Part shown: positions 61,471-64,000 of the stretch, in pieces | Layout: each line of letters starts with the position of its first letter | Position numbering within the stretch: position 1 is the first letter of the stretch | Position numbers and translations under genes: made by a program | The notes under the pieces: model-generated | Seen by the model: only the letters and a program-made list of their open reading frames with translations | What the model was told of the DNA's origin: nothing | Database searches by the model: none | Source of the DNA: Zonotrichia leucophrys gambelii | Lineage: Eukaryota; Chordata; Aves; Passeriformes; Passerellidae | Assembly: GCF_028769735.1 (NCBI RefSeq) | Contig: NC_088171.1 | Location: forward strand, 133,347,033-133,411,032 | Length of the DNA stretch: 64,000 nt | Reading direction: 5' to 3'

Positions 61471-64000
61471 AATATCTGTTAAATCGTGAGAACATTTTGT
61501 CTCATCCAGAGAACAGCATGTCTCCTATGAAGGCTCATTATCTGAAATCAGGGGGACAAGAGAAGTCACCAACAACAGCACTTGCAAGTGAGTGGGGTTA
61601 CTGAGACAAAAAATGTCATCAGCTGTTCATGAAAAATAATCTAAAATGTTGATGTAAGGATGGACAGGCAGTCTTTCATCACTGTGTAAGACTGCATCTT
61701 AAAATGAATGTCTGTATTAAATAAAAATAAACTTCCCAAACATTCTACATGGGAATAGCCTGGCTTTTTTGAGGTAGATAGTTTCTGTCATAGATTTTTT
61801 ATGGCTTGTTAAAGTCAATCTTTCTGTCGTACTTCTCACCTACTGCGCCTCTTCTTGTGTTTCAAACCTCACTGACCACAGCATAAATGGCAAACTACGC
61901 TTCTTTTCCTGTAGCTCCACCCCATTTTTCACTCTCAAGGTTTAAAACACATTGGCAAGACAAAGGACATTATCTGGCTTTACAGTTCCCTAAGCTGCTC
62001 CAACATGTGACAGTTCAGCCAGGATAGCTGAGTGTGGCCACTGGCACCCTGCCTTTGGATTAATTGACAGCGTCCATCACCTTATATGGTTGTAGTCCTG
62101 TTAAATACAGATGGTCTTCCTAGACCAGCTATCAAGTCTGTAACAATAGGGGAAACATAATTTAAACATGCTTGGGATCTCTACCACATGGAATCACTAT
62201 AAATAATGCTATATGCTTAATAAAAATATCTAACTCACAACTAAAGACTTGGAGGATTCAACTTTCTCTTTTAACAATTGCACCTAGCCTGGATCAGGTA
62301 TTCAATACATTTCTGCCTCCTTTCTTTTGATCTTCATTTACATAATCAAAGCCAACTGTTTTCTCCAAAGAAGAGCACAAGAAAGAAATATTGGTTTATT
62401 AATCTTTTCTGAAACTGAAGCATTCTTGAGCTGAGCACTGTCTTAACTCAGAATGATTTACATTCTTGTTTATTCCAAAAAGGCTTTATATTTTCTCACC
62501 ACTTCCCTCCTAGCAGTCCAGAAGATTTTCAAAGTGATAAAAACTTCATCTATTGAGCAGGTGAAGTTAAACATATTCTATTTTCAAGATTAGGCTCACT
62601 CTTTTCACAGCTATTTTTCCCCCAATGGATTTGAAAAAAAAAAGAAAAGAAAACAGAAATATATAACTGCATTACACTTTTTCATTACTTTACTATTTTT
62701 TTTGTCTTTGACATTGAACACAAATCCATCCACTAGAAGGTGCAGGACCAAAGTTTGAGGTTTTTTATCCTCATGCAACACCACTGAATGCAGAAATCTC
62801 ATACAATTTAGCAGTTCAGTTCCATAAGGCATCTTGGCTTAAAATCCATACCCAATATGCTTGCATGGCTTTTCTGAAGCCAGCAACTTTTGATGCTTGG
62901 TAAACAAAAAGCTTAATAGCACACGATATTGCCTTATATAATGTAAAATAATTAGGATATAAAAGGTACTTTTGTGTGCTGATGCTTCTGCAGTAGTTAA
63001 TCTCCAGTAAGTTTTCCAGGAACTTGGGACAACCAGTTGCTGGCCTGACCCTCTACACTGACTGCTGTTTGTGTTTGTTGCTGCTGTGCCCCCACATTGC
63101 CCTGGCTCAGCATGAGTTTTGAACTGAGGATAATGCAGGTGAAGTGCAGGGAGGGCTCCATCTCTGATGCCTCATTTCACCTGTGTCCTCCTCTGAGACC
63201 AGCATGAAGTTTGGGTGTCTGCAGGACAGGACTGAATTCCCGCGTATGCAGCCAGGTGACCAAAATCAGGGGGCTGATCAGGGCACATGTGCATATTGAA
63301 AGCTTACATGGAATTTTAAGTAGTTGAAGAAAGTTAGTTAAATTTAATTAACTGAGAGTATTAGCTGTCTCTCTAGGCTTCCTCCTCCTTCCCACAACTG
63401 TGCATTTGAAGGAACTTGACAAGCAGCTATATGGCCTTACCCAGCACAGTGAATAAAGAAAGCTGGCTGCCTACAGCTTGCTGCCACGTCTCTTCCCTGT
63501 CCCCTCTCACAGAGACAGGTGAGAGATCCCTAAATCTGTTGGTGCAATGCTACAGTTCTTATTTCTGTTTTCTTTCAGCCCACTGTCCAAGTCACAAGGA
63601 GCACATTTTTAAAGAAATAATCTACAGTTTTCCAATATAAAAAATGGCCTTTGCCCATCTAAATACAGGTCAGGGCAATACCATCCAGTCATCCAGCGAA
63701 GTCTCCCACCTGCACTTGCACACCCACTCTGGCCCAAATGAGGGCCAACATGTCTCACATTGGTGCAGGAGAGCCACAGCGAATTGAAGGCAACATTTGG
63801 TAAAACCCACTGTGCCAGGGAGGGATATGCAGCAAACACCCAGTGACCTCCCTCCATGTCAGGACAATTACAAAACGTGAAAAAGGCCCAGGAAATCAAG
63901 TCCCATCCTCAGCCCCACTTTGGGAGAAGGAGAGATCTGTTTTCTTCTTCCTTCCATTCTTTGGAAATATTTCTACCCAAAGCTTGAGGCAAAATAAAGC
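61471..64000. other. Unique-looking non-coding DNA to the window end
   Basis: No gene or repeat family is recognised. A strong acceptor-like TTCTGTTTTCTTTCAG ends at 63579, followed by an open frame that stops after about 20 codons; no donor is needed if it were a last exon, but nothing else supports it. The minus ORF at 63609-63899 (96 codons) has no recognised domain. Confidence 0.5.

Noticed and set aside
63580..63669. Possible last exon after TTTTCTTTCAG
   Set aside because: Only a 20-codon open frame; frame compatibility with the 1947-2051 block is a one-in-three coincidence across 61 kb.
1..64000. CRISPR arrays, operons, riboswitches, tRNA, rRNA or well-known microRNA genes
   Set aside because: No regularly spaced direct repeats, no cloverleaf that I could recognise and none of the common microRNA seeds that I checked by eye; the sequence is vertebrate in character.

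Overview
The window looks like vertebrate nuclear DNA, almost certainly from a bird and probably a songbird. The evidence is the repeat content. At least seven CR1 LINE fragments are present, three sense and four antisense, several with the diagnostic avian CR1 3' end built on ATTCTATGATT-like units. There are also two solo LTRs of endogenous retroviruses, one resembling LTR families I associate with songbird genomes. There is no operon-like packing and there are no long conserved ORFs. The base composition is AT-rich, with scattered microsatellites. I recognise no protein-coding gene, tRNA, rRNA, microRNA or CRISPR array. Nearly all ATG-to-stop ORFs are chance openings, often on both strands of the same DNA, or lie inside CR1 or LTR sequence.

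Layout. 1-7.6 kb: unique-looking DNA. It has a possible small spliced transcript at 1.16-2.05 kb (strong acceptor, ORF, strong donor, then a 105-nt exon-like block), a palindrome plus CRE-like patch at 3.2-3.5 kb, a (CA)13 tract, and a GC-rich patch at 5.6-5.9 kb that also has splice-like borders. 7.6-18 kb: the repeat-rich part, with antisense CR1 at 7.59, 11.03 and 11.55 kb, a much older antisense CR1 of about 1.9 kb at 13.3-15.2 kb, and a sense CR1 at 17.1-17.9 kb. 18-35 kb: mostly unique, AT-rich DNA with one sense CR1 (26.1-26.6 kb) and several patches that look like conserved non-coding elements; the best, at 24.0-24.7 kb, carries a near-perfect RFX palindrome. 35.5-38.0 kb: two solo LTRs, each flanked by a clean 6-bp target-site duplication. 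39.8-40.6 kb: a sense CR1. 40.6-64 kb: AT-rich unique DNA with microsatellites, a 29-A tract, a 13-bp hairpin and a few exon-like blocks on the minus strand.

Interpretation. The simplest reading is a gene desert or the inside of a very large intron, with candidate regulatory elements and decayed retroelements. Nothing in the bases identifies the neighbouring gene. Regulatory and exon calls are pattern-based and carry low confidence. The CR1, LTR and microsatellite calls are much firmer. I did not find a convincing new biological system. The best leads are the putative transcript near 1.2-2.05 kb, the RFX-site element near 24.5 kb and the LTR pair.
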